The position numbers were made by a program, and so were the translations under genes. Under the pieces are notes generated by a model that had not been told where the DNA came from, did not search any database, and was given only the letters and a program-made list of their open reading frames with translations. A stretch of DNA of 59,528 nucleotides from an uncultured Rickettsiales bacterium (GTDB lineage Bacteria > Pseudomonadota > Alphaproteobacteria > UBA8366), in NCBI GenBank assembly GCA_913046825.1, contig CAJWTF010000007.1, forward strand, positions 1-59,528. The letters are read 5' to 3'. Position 1 is the first letter of the stretch. Every line of letters begins with the position of its first letter. This document shows positions 16,214 through 25,242 of the stretch, one piece after another.

Positions 16214-16915
16214 GTGGCAACATTCTTACTGGTTCACGGTTCATTTCAGGGCGGCTGGATTTGGCAGCCAACGGCGAACGCGTTGCGCGCCGCCGGACAC
16301 ACGGTCTACGCGCCGACAATGGAAGGCTGCGGCGAGCGCGTGCATGCGCTGCGCGCCGGTATCACGGTGACGGGCGCTGCCGAGGAACTCTCAGAATTAC
16401 TGCGCCATGAGGATTTAAACGACGTCGTCTTGGTAGGCACCAGTTCCGGCGGCATGATTGCGGCGAAGATGGCCGAGCTGGCTAAGGCCCGCATTGGCCG
16501 CCTCATCTTCGTCGACGCCCTCGTCCCGCAAGTGGGTGAAAGCACCAAGGACATCGTGCAGCGTGGAGACGCCGACCCATACGAGATGTCAGAGTTCGCA
16601 CGCGGGCCGACGCGAAATGACCTGGCGAACCGTCTCTTCGGCGAGCTCGAAGGCGCGCAGAAGGACTGGGCGTTGGAGCGCGCCACGCCGCACCCGAACG
16701 GATTGTCAGACGTGAGTGCCGACGAATTGAGAGCGTTCTGGGCCAACGAGTGGCCGAACAGCGCGGTGATTTACTGCGTCCACAGCGAGAACCCACCCGA
16801 GCCGCATCAACGCCGCACGGCGGACGGCCTCAAGGCGAAATGGATTGAGATGGATGCGGGACACTACCCCATGCTGACGCATGGCGAGGAATTGGCTCGA
16901 ATTTTGGCCGACTGA
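16214..16915 (+). CDS. Alpha/beta hydrolase
   Basis: I prefer the GTG at 16214, with GGGGAG seven bases upstream; ATG 16196 in the same frame would add six residues. The product has HGSFQGGW (oxyanion region), the nucleophile elbow GTSSGG, FVDALVPQ and the catalytic histidine in MDAGHYPMLTH. This fits the esterase/hydroxynitrile-lyase-like branch of the fold. It probably cleaves a small ester or related bond in the cytoplasm. It lies 28 bases before the CaiB-type gene, so the two probably form an operon. Confidence 0.8.
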   Translation: MATFLLVHGSFQGGWIWQPTANALRAAGHTVYAPTMEGCGERVHALRAGITVTGAAEELSELLRHEDLNDVVLVGTSSGGMIAAKMAELAKARIGRLIFVDALVPQVGESTKDIVQRGDADPYEMSEFARGPTRNDLANRLFGELEGAQKDWALERATPHPNGLSDVSADELRAFWANEWPNSAVIYCVHSENPPEPHQRRTADGLKAKWIEMDAGHYPMLTHGEELARILAD

Positions 16916-16943
16916 GACTCTAAATAGAGGGAGGATATTAAGA

Positions 16944-18128
16944 ATGGCGACTGAACCGGCATCGACCGTCCTATCAAAATACAAGGTACTCGATCTCACC
17001 CGGGCCCGCGCTGGGCCCACCGCCGTGAAGCAGCTTGCGGATTGGGGCGCTTCGGTTATCAAGATTGAAATGCCGGAGACCGGTGGTCCTTCAGACTTCG
17101 CGGCGCGCCATAGTCCGGATTTTCAAAATTTACACCGCAACAAACGCTCGCTGACGCTCAATTTAAAAAGCGAAGAAGGTGTCGCCATCTTCAAGAAGCT
17201 GGCGGCGGAGGCGGACGTCATTATTGAGAATTACCGACCGGATGTGAAAAACCGGTTGGGCATCGATTATGAGACGATCAAGGTGATTAATCCCCGCATC
17301 GTCTATGGCAGCATCTCGGGTTTCGGCCAAAGCGGCCCGTATGTGAACCGCCCCGGTGTCGATCCGATCATTCAAGGCATGGGCGGCCATATGTGGGTGA
17401 CGGGAGAGCCCGGACGAGGCCCAATGCGATCGGGTGCCGCGATTTCCGACGTCACGGCGGGGCTGTTACTTGCGAATGGTGTGTGCATGGCATTATTGGA
17501 ACGGGAAGAGTCCGGCGAAGGTCAGTGGGTCGACACCTCGCTGATCGAAGCGATGATCTTCCTGCTCGATTTCCAAGCTGCGCGGTGGACGATGAAACAG
17601 GAATTGCCAGGGCAAGTAGGTAACCATCACCCGACCCATTCGCCGATGGGTGTGTTCAAATCATCCGACGGGTATTTCACCATCGCGCCAACGCCTGGCA
17701 TGTGGATCAAGTTCTGCGAGGCCATCAGCCGCGTCGATTTGATTGAGCATCCGGACTATGCGAAGGCCGGGGACCGTGCGAAAAACCGCACGGCCCTAAA
17801 CGCCGAAATCGATTCCGCGACGTCGCAAAAGGAATCGGCGGAATGGATCCAGACCATGAACGAGGCCGGTGTGCCCTGCGGACCGATCTACACGTTGGCG
17901 GAAACCTTCGCCGACCCGCAAGTCCAACACCAAGGCATCGCGCAAACGGTAGAATCTGAGAAGCTGGGCCCACTCACCTTGATCGGCCAAGCAATTCATA
18001 TGAGCCGATCGAGCAACAAACTGGTCACGGCGACCGCCGAATGCGGTGCCCATACGGATGAAATCCTCACTGAGCTTGGCTACGGCGCGAACGAAGTCTC
18101 TGGATTGAAAAAAGCAGGTGTGGTGTAG
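16944..18128 (+). CDS. CaiB/BaiF (class III) CoA transferase
   Basis: 394 residues from ATG 16944, which has GAGGGAGG upstream; a longer frame from 16881 overlaps the hydrolase and is not needed. Seen: KVLDLTRARAGPTAVKQLADWG, NKRSLTLNLKSEEG, the catalytic aspartate region RPGVDPIIQGMGGH, and SDVTAGLLLANG. The aspartate forms the acyl-enzyme intermediate in this family. It moves CoA between carboxylic acids, thus activating a substrate without ATP. Acts with the neighbouring hydrolase; substrate unknown. Confidence 0.88.
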   Translation: MATEPASTVLSKYKVLDLTRARAGPTAVKQLADWGASVIKIEMPETGGPSDFAARHSPDFQNLHRNKRSLTLNLKSEEGVAIFKKLAAEADVIIENYRPDVKNRLGIDYETIKVINPRIVYGSISGFGQSGPYVNRPGVDPIIQGMGGHMWVTGEPGRGPMRSGAAISDVTAGLLLANGVCMALLEREESGEGQWVDTSLIEAMIFLLDFQAARWTMKQELPGQVGNHHPTHSPMGVFKSSDGYFTIAPTPGMWIKFCEAISRVDLIEHPDYAKAGDRAKNRTALNAEIDSATSQKESAEWIQTMNEAGVPCGPIYTLAETFADPQVQHQGIAQTVESEKLGPLTLIGQAIHMSRSSNKLVTATAECGAHTDEILTELGYGANEVSGLKKAGVV

Positions 18129-18139
18129 CACACACCGAC

Positions 18140-18176
18140 AAAGAAAACGCCCCGCCGGGAAATCCTGTGCGGGGCG
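18140..18176 (-). terminator. Rho-independent terminator of the cold-shock gene
   Basis: CGCCCCGC (18148-18155) pairs perfectly with GCGGGGCG (18169-18176) around a 13-base loop. Read on the minus strand it is followed by TTTTCTTT (18147-18140), the expected U-rich tail. It sits between the converging CaiB-type gene and the cold-shock gene, just past the cold-shock stop. Confidence 0.8.
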
Positions 18177-18197
18177 CTCTTGAATTTCGAAGCGTTT

Positions 18198-18407
18198 CTA
18201 GCCGTCGAGCTTAAGATTCTCCGCCGAAGACTTGCCGTTGCGGCCCGGCTCAAGGTCGTAAGAAACCTTCTGGCCTTCGTTGAGGCCGTTCAGGCCCGCA
18301 CGCTCAACAGCAGAGATGTGAACGAACGCATCCTTGCCGCCATCATCGGGCTCGATGAAGCCAAAACCCTTAGTCGGGTTAAACCATTTCACAGTACCAG
18401 TCGCCAT
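18198..18407 (-). CDS. cspA: Cold-shock protein (CspA family)
   Basis: 69 residues from ATG 18407 (AGAGGTAAGG upstream); the frame open to 18479 is leader sequence. One OB-fold with both RNA-binding motifs: KWFNPTKGFGFIEPDDG (RNP1 KGFGFI) and DAFVHISAVE (RNP2 VHI). Binds single-stranded RNA/DNA as an RNA chaperone in the cytoplasm. It has a long untranslated leader with a strong palindrome and its own terminator, so it is a stand-alone transcript. Which csp paralogue it is cannot be decided. Confidence 0.93.
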   Translation of the reverse strand: MATGTVKWFNPTKGFGFIEPDDGGKDAFVHISAVERAGLNGLNEGQKVSYDLEPGRNGKSSAENLKLDG

Positions 18408-18558
18408 AGTCCTTACCTCTAACAGTGTAAATCCTTCATGCCGCAGCACCTTCAAATTGCGGCGTTTCAACGTCCACAATGTCAGGGGTAGCCAAGCGAA
18501 CCCTAGCCGGGTCTTTAGTCATCTCTAACAAACTGCGAAACGCATCGAGTTACTTTAC

Positions 18559-18584
18559 ACCTTGAAACGAAATAATTTCAAGGT
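18559..18584. promoter_or_regulatory. Perfect 9-bp inverted repeat in the cold-shock leader
   Basis: ACCTTGAAA (18559-18567) and TTTCAAGGT (18576-18584) are perfect inverted copies with an 8-base AT-rich spacer. It lies about 150 bases upstream of the cold-shock start codon. It may be a regulator's operator or a hairpin of the 5' leader; no poly-U tract follows on either strand, so a terminator is less likely. Confidence 0.5.
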
Positions 18585-18624
18585 TAACGGAGGCTAAAAA
18601 CCTAGTCTCGGCTCGTGTCACACT

Positions 18625-19038
18625 CTAGTCCTCATGCATGATAACGGTTCCATCCGCCGGATTCACGGTGACTCGATCCCCAGTTTTAATAGCCTCTGTG
18701 ATGTCTTCCTCGAACCTGTCGATCATCGGAAAATCTGCATGGGCGGCCCCCTGCGCCATGATCGGATTGGCGTAGTTCAGCAATAACGCCTTCGGAATGA
18801 CACCAGTTTCCTTCATCGCACGCAGCATCCAGGCTGTCGCCACGCCGCCCTTTGCGATGTTAAGCACCAATATTTTGCCGTCGTAATTCTGCCCGAAGAG
18901 TTGATGTGTAGGCCGCGAAAACGTGCCGTTGATGCGGTCGAGATCGTATCGCGCGCTGAAGTTGTCGTGTGCGACCAGCGCTTCGCCGGACACGGTTCCG
19001 CCTATACCCACATGGCCCTTGATAATCCGCTCGCTCAT
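18625..19038 (-). CDS. Aconitase X, small (swivel) subunit
   Basis: 137 residues from ATG 19038. Seen: IIKGHVGIGGTVSGEALVAHDNFS (split: IIKGHVGIGG, TVSGEALVAHDNFS), SRPTHQLFGQNYDGKILV, AKGGVATAW and GDRVTVNPADGTV near the C-terminus, all typical of the DUF126/AcnX swivel domain. Bacterial AcnX enzymes studied so far dehydrate cis-3-hydroxy-L-proline; archaeal ones act on mevalonate 5-phosphate. The start codon shares one base with the stop of the large subunit (TGATG), so the two are made together and form one enzyme. Confidence 0.87.
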   Translation of the reverse strand: MSERIIKGHVGIGGTVSGEALVAHDNFSARYDLDRINGTFSRPTHQLFGQNYDGKILVLNIAKGGVATAWMLRAMKETGVIPKALLLNYANPIMAQGAAHADFPMIDRFEEDITEAIKTGDRVTVNPADGTVIMHED

Positions 19039-20282
19039 CAAACAATCCTTCCCTGGCAGGCCGATTCCACACAATTTTCCATGGAACGGAGGATCGGCTC
19101 ATAACCGTAGCCGCCTAGGATGTTCACGATCTTCGCCGAATTGCTCATCAAGCGCCGCCAGCCATTCGCTTCACCAATTTCCCGAGCGTGCATGTTGTAG
19201 AAACACACACCTTCTAAAACAATTCCTCCGGCGCCCTCGATCCGCTTGGTGATGTCCAACCGATCGCAAGATTCTTTCACCGCCGGCGCGGTACAGGCGA
19301 TCAGGGTCACATTTGCGTCTACCGTCCTGCCGTCCAGCAAATGCCCTAAGCGGCGCATCTCATTGAGAGACAGTTGCGGCGCGGCAAAGACCACCACGTG
19401 CAGTTCATCATCATCCGGTAGATAGGTTTGGTAAAAACCGTCTACCGCCGCTCGATCCAGTTGCCTCGCCGCCGGTAGTAGCCCATCGAATGCATCATCA
19501 AGGGTGCGCGCCTCCGGTGTCACGCCGACCATATGGAAGAGCGGCGTCGAGCCGAAGGAGGCGAGCGCCGCGCCAAAATGCTTCAAATCATCGGAGCTTG
19601 GCGAGCCATCGATACCGGAGATCACCGGTACTTCCCAATAAGATTGCATTTCGCGCCCAATCAACCCGCCGAGTGCTCCCCAATCGCTATAACTTTCAGG
19701 CTGAAATTTTGTCTCGAACAAGGTCGTTCCCCGCCGGCACTCCTCAAGATGAAATCCGTATCGCGGCGTCCGTCCGGTAAGAGCCGCAGCCAAGGCGGAT
19801 GGTCCACCCTCGAAATTCGTGCGCGCGCCCAGTACGCTGTTCGTGTAAATGCTCGATCCGGTATCGCCGAAAGCCACATGCTCGCCAAAAACCGGCGGCA
19901 TGAAGACCTGATAATTGATACAAGTGTCAGTCATCATCACATCAAGTGCGCGGAACGCATCGATGGCGCGGCGCTCCAATCCGAGGAACCGATCATCATG
20001 CTTGATACGCTGATAGGCGTTGAAATCTGCACCACGCGGATCGGTCACGGTCGGAACCCGGACGCGCCGGTCGGCCTCCGGATATTCCGCCATATCCTCC
20101 AGGAATCGCACCCCCGCCTCGCCGAGCGCTTCGGTGTCCGCCATGATATGGACGTGGCCGATCTCAACCATATCCTCGGCGTCGAAAAACTGTCCGACCT
20201 TGAGCTGATGTTCTAGCGACAAGCGGCGCGGCGCGCCCATCGCTCCCGCCAACATTTGCTGTTCGATTTCGTTGAGTTTCAT
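19038..20282 (-). CDS. Aconitase X, large catalytic subunit
   Basis: 414 residues from ATG 20282 (KLNEIEQQMLAGAMG); the longer frame to 20360 runs into the divergent gene. Recognisable AcnX features are HVHIMADTEALGEAG, TDTCINYQVFMPPVFGEH, FGDTGSSIYTNSVLGARTN and, near the C-terminus, GGIVLEGVC. Conserved cysteines in DTC, GVC and ENC would bind the iron-sulfur cluster. Inferred activity: dehydration of a hydroxy-acid, possibly cis-3-hydroxyproline, in the cytoplasm. No proline-racemase-like or imine-reductase gene is adjacent to confirm the substrate. Confidence 0.87.
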   Translation of the reverse strand: MKLNEIEQQMLAGAMGAPRRLSLEHQLKVGQFFDAEDMVEIGHVHIMADTEALGEAGVRFLEDMAEYPEADRRVRVPTVTDPRGADFNAYQRIKHDDRFLGLERRAIDAFRALDVMMTDTCINYQVFMPPVFGEHVAFGDTGSSIYTNSVLGARTNFEGGPSALAAALTGRTPRYGFHLEECRRGTTLFETKFQPESYSDWGALGGLIGREMQSYWEVPVISGIDGSPSSDDLKHFGAALASFGSTPLFHMVGVTPEARTLDDAFDGLLPAARQLDRAAVDGFYQTYLPDDDELHVVVFAAPQLSLNEMRRLGHLLDGRTVDANVTLIACTAPAVKESCDRLDITKRIEGAGGIVLEGVCFYNMHAREIGEANGWRRLMSNSAKIVNILGGYGYEPILRSMENCVESACQGRIV

Positions 20283-20345
20283 ACTATGTCCCGTCTGGTA
20301 TTCCGCCGACCGATGGTATGCTTGATTATAGGGGGAGAATTCGAA

Positions 20346-21314
20346 TTGGAAACGCGGCAACTGGCTGGATTATGGCCGGTCAGCGCCCTGACCTTGGGTG
20401 GTGGCGGAGTTGGTCAATTGTGGGGTGAGACGACGCGGGACGAATGTGTCGCCGCAGTCCGCGCCGCCATGGATTCGGGAATCACGCTGCTCGACATGGC
20501 GCCGCGCTACGGCGACGGCGAAGCGGAGTTGGTAATCGGCGAAGCTTTTGACGGCAAACTGCCGGACGGCGTCCGAGTGACTACGAAACATCGTTTGGGC
20601 ACACCCGCCCCGGGCGAGGTCGAGGACAAATTGATCTCCAGCCTGGAAGATAGCTTAGAGCGGATGCGCCTTGACCGCGTCGATCTATTTTTCCTGCATT
20701 CGAACATCATTCCAGACGACTATGACGCCAGCGCCTACACGGACCGCCCCGCCACCCGTTGGAAGATTTACGCGGAGCAGTTCGTGCCTGCCTGCGAAAA
20801 ACTGCAAGCACAGGGCCGCATCGGTGCCTGGGGTATTACCGGCATCGGTATCCCCACTTGTATCTTGGAGGCGCTCGACCAAGACCAAAAGCCTGCGGCC
20901 GTGCAATGTATCACCAACTTGCTCGACTCGCCGGGCGACCTGCAATATTTCGATGGGCCAAGCCGGGCGCGCGACATCATCGCTAAAACAAATAACGCAG
21001 GTGCCGGTGTGCTCGGTATCCGACCGGTGCAAGGAGGTGCCTTGACCGACGCCATCGACCGCGATCTACCATCGGGCCACGGCGTGGTGAAGGATTACGA
21101 AAAAGCAGCAGCATTCCGCGCCCTTGCATCTGAATTGGGCGCCAGCCCCGCCGCTCTCGCCCACCGTTACGCGCTGGCGATGGAGGGTGTGGACACGGTG
21201 GTGCTCGGCTGTAAGAACCGAGCGGAACTCAACGAATGTATCGTAGCGGAAGCCGCCGGCCCCTTGAACAAAGAGACAATCGCCCGGATCGACGCATCCG
21301 CGAGCGGCACCTAA
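20346..21314 (+). CDS. Aldo/keto reductase
   Basis: I prefer TTG 20346, with GGGGGAG about nine bases upstream, giving 322 residues starting (M)ETRQLAGLWPVSALTLG. ATG codons upstream (20256, 20313) overlap the divergent AcnX start and lack ribosome sites. Seen: TLLDMAPRYGDGEAELVIG (catalytic D and Y), TTKHRLG (Lys), DLFFLHSN (His region) and GCKNRAELNEC near the C-terminus. NAD(P)H-dependent oxidoreductase on a carbonyl compound. Divergent from the AcnX genes and 26 bases before the crotonase gene. Confidence 0.82.
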   Translation: METRQLAGLWPVSALTLGGGGVGQLWGETTRDECVAAVRAAMDSGITLLDMAPRYGDGEAELVIGEAFDGKLPDGVRVTTKHRLGTPAPGEVEDKLISSLEDSLERMRLDRVDLFFLHSNIIPDDYDASAYTDRPATRWKIYAEQFVPACEKLQAQGRIGAWGITGIGIPTCILEALDQDQKPAAVQCITNLLDSPGDLQYFDGPSRARDIIAKTNNAGAGVLGIRPVQGGALTDAIDRDLPSGHGVVKDYEKAAAFRALASELGASPAALAHRYALAMEGVDTVVLGCKNRAELNECIVAEAAGPLNKETIARIDASASGT

Positions 21315-21340
21315 CAAACCTCTCTAATTAGGAGATCGAA

Positions 21341-22138
21341 ATGCCTGACTTACTCGTAGATATTACCGACGGTGTCGGCACGCTGACGATGAACCGCCAG
21401 GATGCACGCAATGCCCTGTCGTTGGAGATGCGGAGCGGCATGCACGAGTTTCTTGATAAATATGAGTTCGATGACAGCGTCCGATGCGTCGTCATCAGGG
21501 GTGCGGGCGATCATTTTATGGCAGGCGGTGACGTTAAATCCTTCGCCAGCATGGCAAAGGAAAAATCATCGGAGGAAATGCGAACACACTTCCTACATCG
21601 CATCCATAATCTGCACGGCTTCATTTCCGCTATGCGACGCTTCCCAAAGCCGATCATCGCATCCACGCGCGGTGCGGTTGCCGGAGCGGGCGTCAGCCTC
21701 GCTGCCGCCTGCGATCTTATTATCGCCTCGGACGACTCATTCTACACCCTCGCCTATTGCCATATCGGCATCAGCCCAGACGGCGGCTCCACCTATGCGT
21801 TGCCCCGCATGGTGGGAGTGAAGAAAGCCATGGAGATGGTACTTCTGGGCGACCGCATCGATGCCGAAGCCATGGCAGCAGCGGGTCTTGTCAACAAAGT
21901 CGTGCCGGCCGCTTCCTTAGATGAGGAAACGAATAAACTGGCGGGACGCCTCGCCAAGGGCCCGACCCGCGCATACGGTCACGCCAAACGACTGATGTAT
22001 GCGTCGATCAACAATCAGCTCGAGCATCAACTGCAATTGGAAGCCGAAGCCTTTGCGGACAGTGCCGGAGGTGCCGATTTCAAGGAAGGTGTCACTGCGT
22101 TCGTGGAGAAACGCAAAGCTGTGTTCACGGGAAAATGA
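21341..22138 (+). CDS. Enoyl-CoA hydratase/isomerase
   Basis: 265 residues of the crotonase fold. The oxyanion-hole segments are [15 protein letters not shown] (about 50-64) and [18 protein letters not shown] (about 106-123). The catalytic loop carries [16 protein letters not shown], where D and not the usual Glu pair is seen, so hydratase versus isomerase activity is uncertain. Good ribosome site (AGGAG) before ATG 21341. Its stop overlaps the GAPDH start (ATGA), which couples it to an arsenate-detoxification gene by position, perhaps only by chance. Confidence 0.85.
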   Translation: MPDLLVDITDGVGTLTMNRQDARNALSLEMRSGMHEFLDKYEFDDSVRCVVIRGAGDHFMAGGDVKSFASMAKEKSSEEMRTHFLHRIHNLHGFISAMRRFPKPIIASTRGAVAGAGVSLAAACDLIIASDDSFYTLAYCHIGISPDGGSTYALPRMVGVKKAMEMVLLGDRIDAEAMAAAGLVNKVVPAASLDEETNKLAGRLAKGPTRAYGHAKRLMYASINNQLEHQLQLEAEAFADSAGGADFKEGVTAFVEKRKAVFTGK

Positions 22139-23202
22139 CCATACGCGTCGGCATTAATGGTTTCGGGCGCATAGGCCGATTGGTCCTCCGAGCCGCTTGG
22201 AACTTCAACCCGCGCGATGCCAACAGTCTGTCGAAACCGAGCGGCGTTTGGGGGGACGGCCCTATTGAGATCGTCCATATCAACGAACTCACGGGAGATG
22301 CAGAAGTCGCCGCACATCTGTTAAAATTTGACAGCGTGCACGGCACATGGCCGGTCGACGTCTCGGCGACAAAAACAGCACTTCAAATTGGCGAGCGAGT
22401 GGTCAACTATTCCAATCAATCAACGCCGGGCGCGGTGGATTGGAAAGCGCTTGGTGTCGACATTGTCTTGGAATGCACCGGCACGTTCAAATCGATGGAG
22501 GATCTGGCACCCTACTTCACGAACGACGTACGCAAGGTCATCGTCGCGGCACCGGTAAAGGAGCCCGAAGTGCTGAACGTCGTCATGGGTGTGAACGATC
22601 ATCTCTACGACCCGCTCCGACACGACGTGCTGACCGCCGCCAGCTGCACCACCAATTGCCTGGCTCCTGTCGTGAAAGTCATCCACGAGGAGATCGGCAT
22701 CAAACACGGTGCGATCACGACGATCCATGACGTGACCAACACGCAAGTGGTTGTCGACGCACCCCACAAGGATTTACGCCGGGCCAGATCGGTGCTGATG
22801 AACTTGATCCCGACTTCGACCGGCTCCGCGACCGCCATCGGCATCATCTATCCAGAATTGCAGGGCAAGCTGAACGGCTTGGCGGTCCGCGTACCGTTGC
22901 TCAACGCCTCGATCACCGATTGCGTCTTTGAGGTCGCGCGCGAGACGGGTGCGGAGGAAGTCAATGCCCTTTTCGAAACCGCCGCCGCAGGCCCGCTTGC
23001 AGGTATACTCGGATATGAAGACCGTCCGTTGGTCTCGAGCGATTTCGTGAACGATACCCGCTCCTCCATCGTCGACAGCCTCTCCACCATGGTGGTCGAC
23101 GGCTCGCAACTAAAAGTATTGGCGTGGTACGATAACGAATACGGCTATGTATGCCGCATGGCCGAACTGGCCGGGAAAGTCGCCGCCAGCCTCGAAGGGT
23201 AG
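22135..23202 (+). CDS. ArsJ-associated glyceraldehyde-3-phosphate dehydrogenase
   Basis: 355 residues with the NAD site [18 protein letters not shown] and the catalytic cysteine in [13 protein letters not shown]. The insertion after residue 28 ([15 protein letters not shown]) and the immediate ArsJ-type neighbour mark it as the arsenate-specific GAPDH, not the glycolytic one. Known: this enzyme makes 1-arseno-3-phosphoglycerate from glyceraldehyde 3-phosphate and arsenate, and ArsJ exports it. It is intact although its partner is interrupted. No arsR or arsC was seen beside it. Confidence 0.87.
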   Translation: MTIRVGINGFGRIGRLVLRAAWNFNPRDANSLSKPSGVWGDGPIEIVHINELTGDAEVAAHLLKFDSVHGTWPVDVSATKTALQIGERVVNYSNQSTPGAVDWKALGVDIVLECTGTFKSMEDLAPYFTNDVRKVIVAAPVKEPEVLNVVMGVNDHLYDPLRHDVLTAASCTTNCLAPVVKVIHEEIGIKHGAITTIHDVTNTQVVVDAPHKDLRRARSVLMNLIPTSTGSATAIGIIYPELQGKLNGLAVRVPLLNASITDCVFEVARETGAEEVNALFETAAAGPLAGILGYEDRPLVSSDFVNDTRSSIVDSLSTMVVDGSQLKVLAWYDNEYGYVCRMAELAGKVAASLEG

Positions 23203-23203
23203 C

Positions 23204-24433
23204 ATGCTCGACCTGAGGAACTACGTTGTCGTCACCGCCGCCTATTGGGGTTTTACGCTGACCGATGGCGCGCTGCGGATGATGGTTCTGCTGCACTTTC
23301 ACACGCTTGGCTACGTGCCATTGGAACTGGCATTCCTGTTTCTGCTCTAGGAATTCTTCGGCGTCGTAACGAACCTCCTGGCAGGATGGATTGGATCGCG
23401 GTTCGGCCTCAAGCTCACGCTCTATTGCGGTTTGGGCCTGCAGGTCGGGGCTCTCTATATGCTCTCTACGCTCGACCCGGATTGGGAGAAGGGCTTAGCC
23501 GTCGCCTTCGTCGTGGCGGCGCAAGGACTATCCGGCATCGCCAAGGATTTGACCAAGATGAGATCTAAGAGCGCCATAAAGCTGGTCGTGCCCGACGACG
23601 AACATTCCGCGTTGTTTAAATGGGTGGCGTTGCTAACCGGATCGAAGAACGCGTTGAAGGGTGCCGGGTTCTTCCTCGGCACGGCGCTCCTCGCCGGGCT
23701 CGGTTTCGTTCATGCGTTATCGGCGATGGCGGCCGGTCTATTCGTGATCCTCATTGCGGCCGTGGCTTTGCTGCCCGCCAATTTGGGCAAGACGCAGGCG
23801 AAGGTGAAGTTCACTCAAATTCTCTCGAAAAGCCGCGCCATCAATCTGCTCTCCGCCGCGCGTTTCTTCCTGTTCGGCGCCCGCGACGTTTGGTTTGTGG
23901 TCGGCGTACCGCTGTTCCTTTATGAGGTGATTGGCTGGAGCTTCACGGAAGTCGGCGCCTTCATGGCAGCCTGGGTGATCGGCTATGGCGGCGTTCAGGC
24001 ATGGCCCCCCCGGCTCGTGCGTCGTTCAGCCGATGGCCGCTCCAGCGAGACCCGGGCCGCGCAATGGTGGGCGTTCATCCTCGCTGCCCTGCCGATCACC
24101 ATCGCCGGTCTAGTTGAAGCCAATATAGCACCGGCGGTGACGGTTGTTGTCGGATTGGCGTTGTTCGGAATCTTCTTCGCGATCAATTCCTCACTCCATT
24201 CCTATTTGATCTTATCTTTTTCAGATTCCGATAAGGTCGCACTTAATGTGGGCTTTTATTACATGGCGAATGCGGGTGGACGATTGGTCGGCTGTCTGCT
24301 GTCCGGCCTCTCCTACCAACTCTGGGGCCTCACTGGCTGTCTGATGACAGCGAGCGCCATGGTACTGATCGCAGGCGCGATCATCATTATACTAGCGGGT
24401 GATCAAAGACATACCGAAGTGACCGAGGTTTAA
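23204..24433 (+). pseudogene. arsJ: ArsJ organoarsenical efflux transporter, interrupted by TAG
   Basis: One frame of 409 codons from ATG 23204, one base after the GAPDH stop. It is broken only by TAG at 23348-23350 (codon 49): LAFLFLL-[TAG]-EFFGVVTNLLAGWIG. The family has a tyrosine at this place, so a one-base change of TAT/TAC explains it. About 11-12 membrane helices remain readable, with SGIAKDLTKMRSKSAIKL and ARDVWFVVGVPLFLYEV as ArsJ signatures. If the stop is real the cell cannot export 1-arseno-3-phosphoglycerate and the pair is non-functional. An ATG at 23432 could start a truncated protein lacking the first two helices. Confidence 0.85.
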
Positions 24434-24466
24434 AGGACAGATAAAACCCGATACCCCTTCGCCTGA

Positions 24467-25146
24467 GTGGGCGTTGCGGCAGACGCCATTTACATCTGCA
24501 TCCACGTGGGTGAAAAATTCGCTGATACTATTTGGCGGCAGCAGAAGAAGGACGGTTTACTCCTCGAGCGCAAAGTCTTCCGTGAGCTTTATTCGATCCA
24601 AGAACAAAACGACCTGCCGCCATGGCCCTTTCTGGTGATGACGCGCTTCACGGGCGACGACGTGCCGGCATTCGCTCTGCTGCACGCCGGCATCGGTCGT
24701 CGGGCGGATGTCAATAAGCCGGTCGCGAATGCGTATTTCTCAAACACGACACCCGGCAATCTCTCGGGCCCCGCTGACGTCAAATATAAGATCGAGTATA
24801 TCGATGTCTTCGGCGCGCATATCGGCGACTATCACAGCGTGATCGAAAACTACGACAGCATCGCCAAGAAGCGCCTGGTGGTCGAAAAATAGATGTACAA
24901 CTTCATCCCGACCTCGACCGTAAAGACACTAATGGCCGATCCGGGCATGCCATCGTGGAACGTGTTGAACATCCTCAGCTTCGACGACCTGGAAAGTATA
25001 AACGCATTCTGGACGTAACCGGGCCGATCTTGCGGGAACTCTATCCAACCAAGGGATTCTCCAACATCTACGGCGCGCTCGTGGGATACCGGGAGAGACG
25101 GCGCCATATCATCGCTGACCTTGTGCCGGGTATAATGATAGATTGA
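24467..25146 (+). pseudogene. Unrecognised protein broken by TAG and a frameshift
   Basis: A coding track in three pieces. 24467-24889 reads through PPWPFLVMTRFTGDDVP, YFSNTTPGNLSGPADV and YHSVIENYDSIAKKRL, then TAG (24890-24892). The same frame goes on as MYNFIPTSTVKTLMADP, PSWNVLNILSFDDLES up to a TAA at 25013. After a shift near 25010 it continues in another frame as LDVTGPILRELYPTKGFSN and YGALVGYRERRRHIIADLVP, to the TGA at 25146. The pieces read like one former protein of about 225 residues. I do not recognise the family. It may have been linked to the arsenic genes before it. Confidence 0.5.
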
Positions 25147-25242
25147 GCACCTGACCACCCTTTCCCACCCCGCCCGTAAGCGCATATTATACAATAATGC
25201 GCCGCGTCCGCGGTGTAGAGCTATCCCGCAAGGAGAGATCGA

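Noticed and set aside
519..24433. Genome-wide recoding of TGA or TAG as an amino acid
   Set aside because: Many intact genes end in TGA (5042, 12193, 16915) or TAG (6281, 18128, 27938) at the right family length, so the in-frame stops are local.
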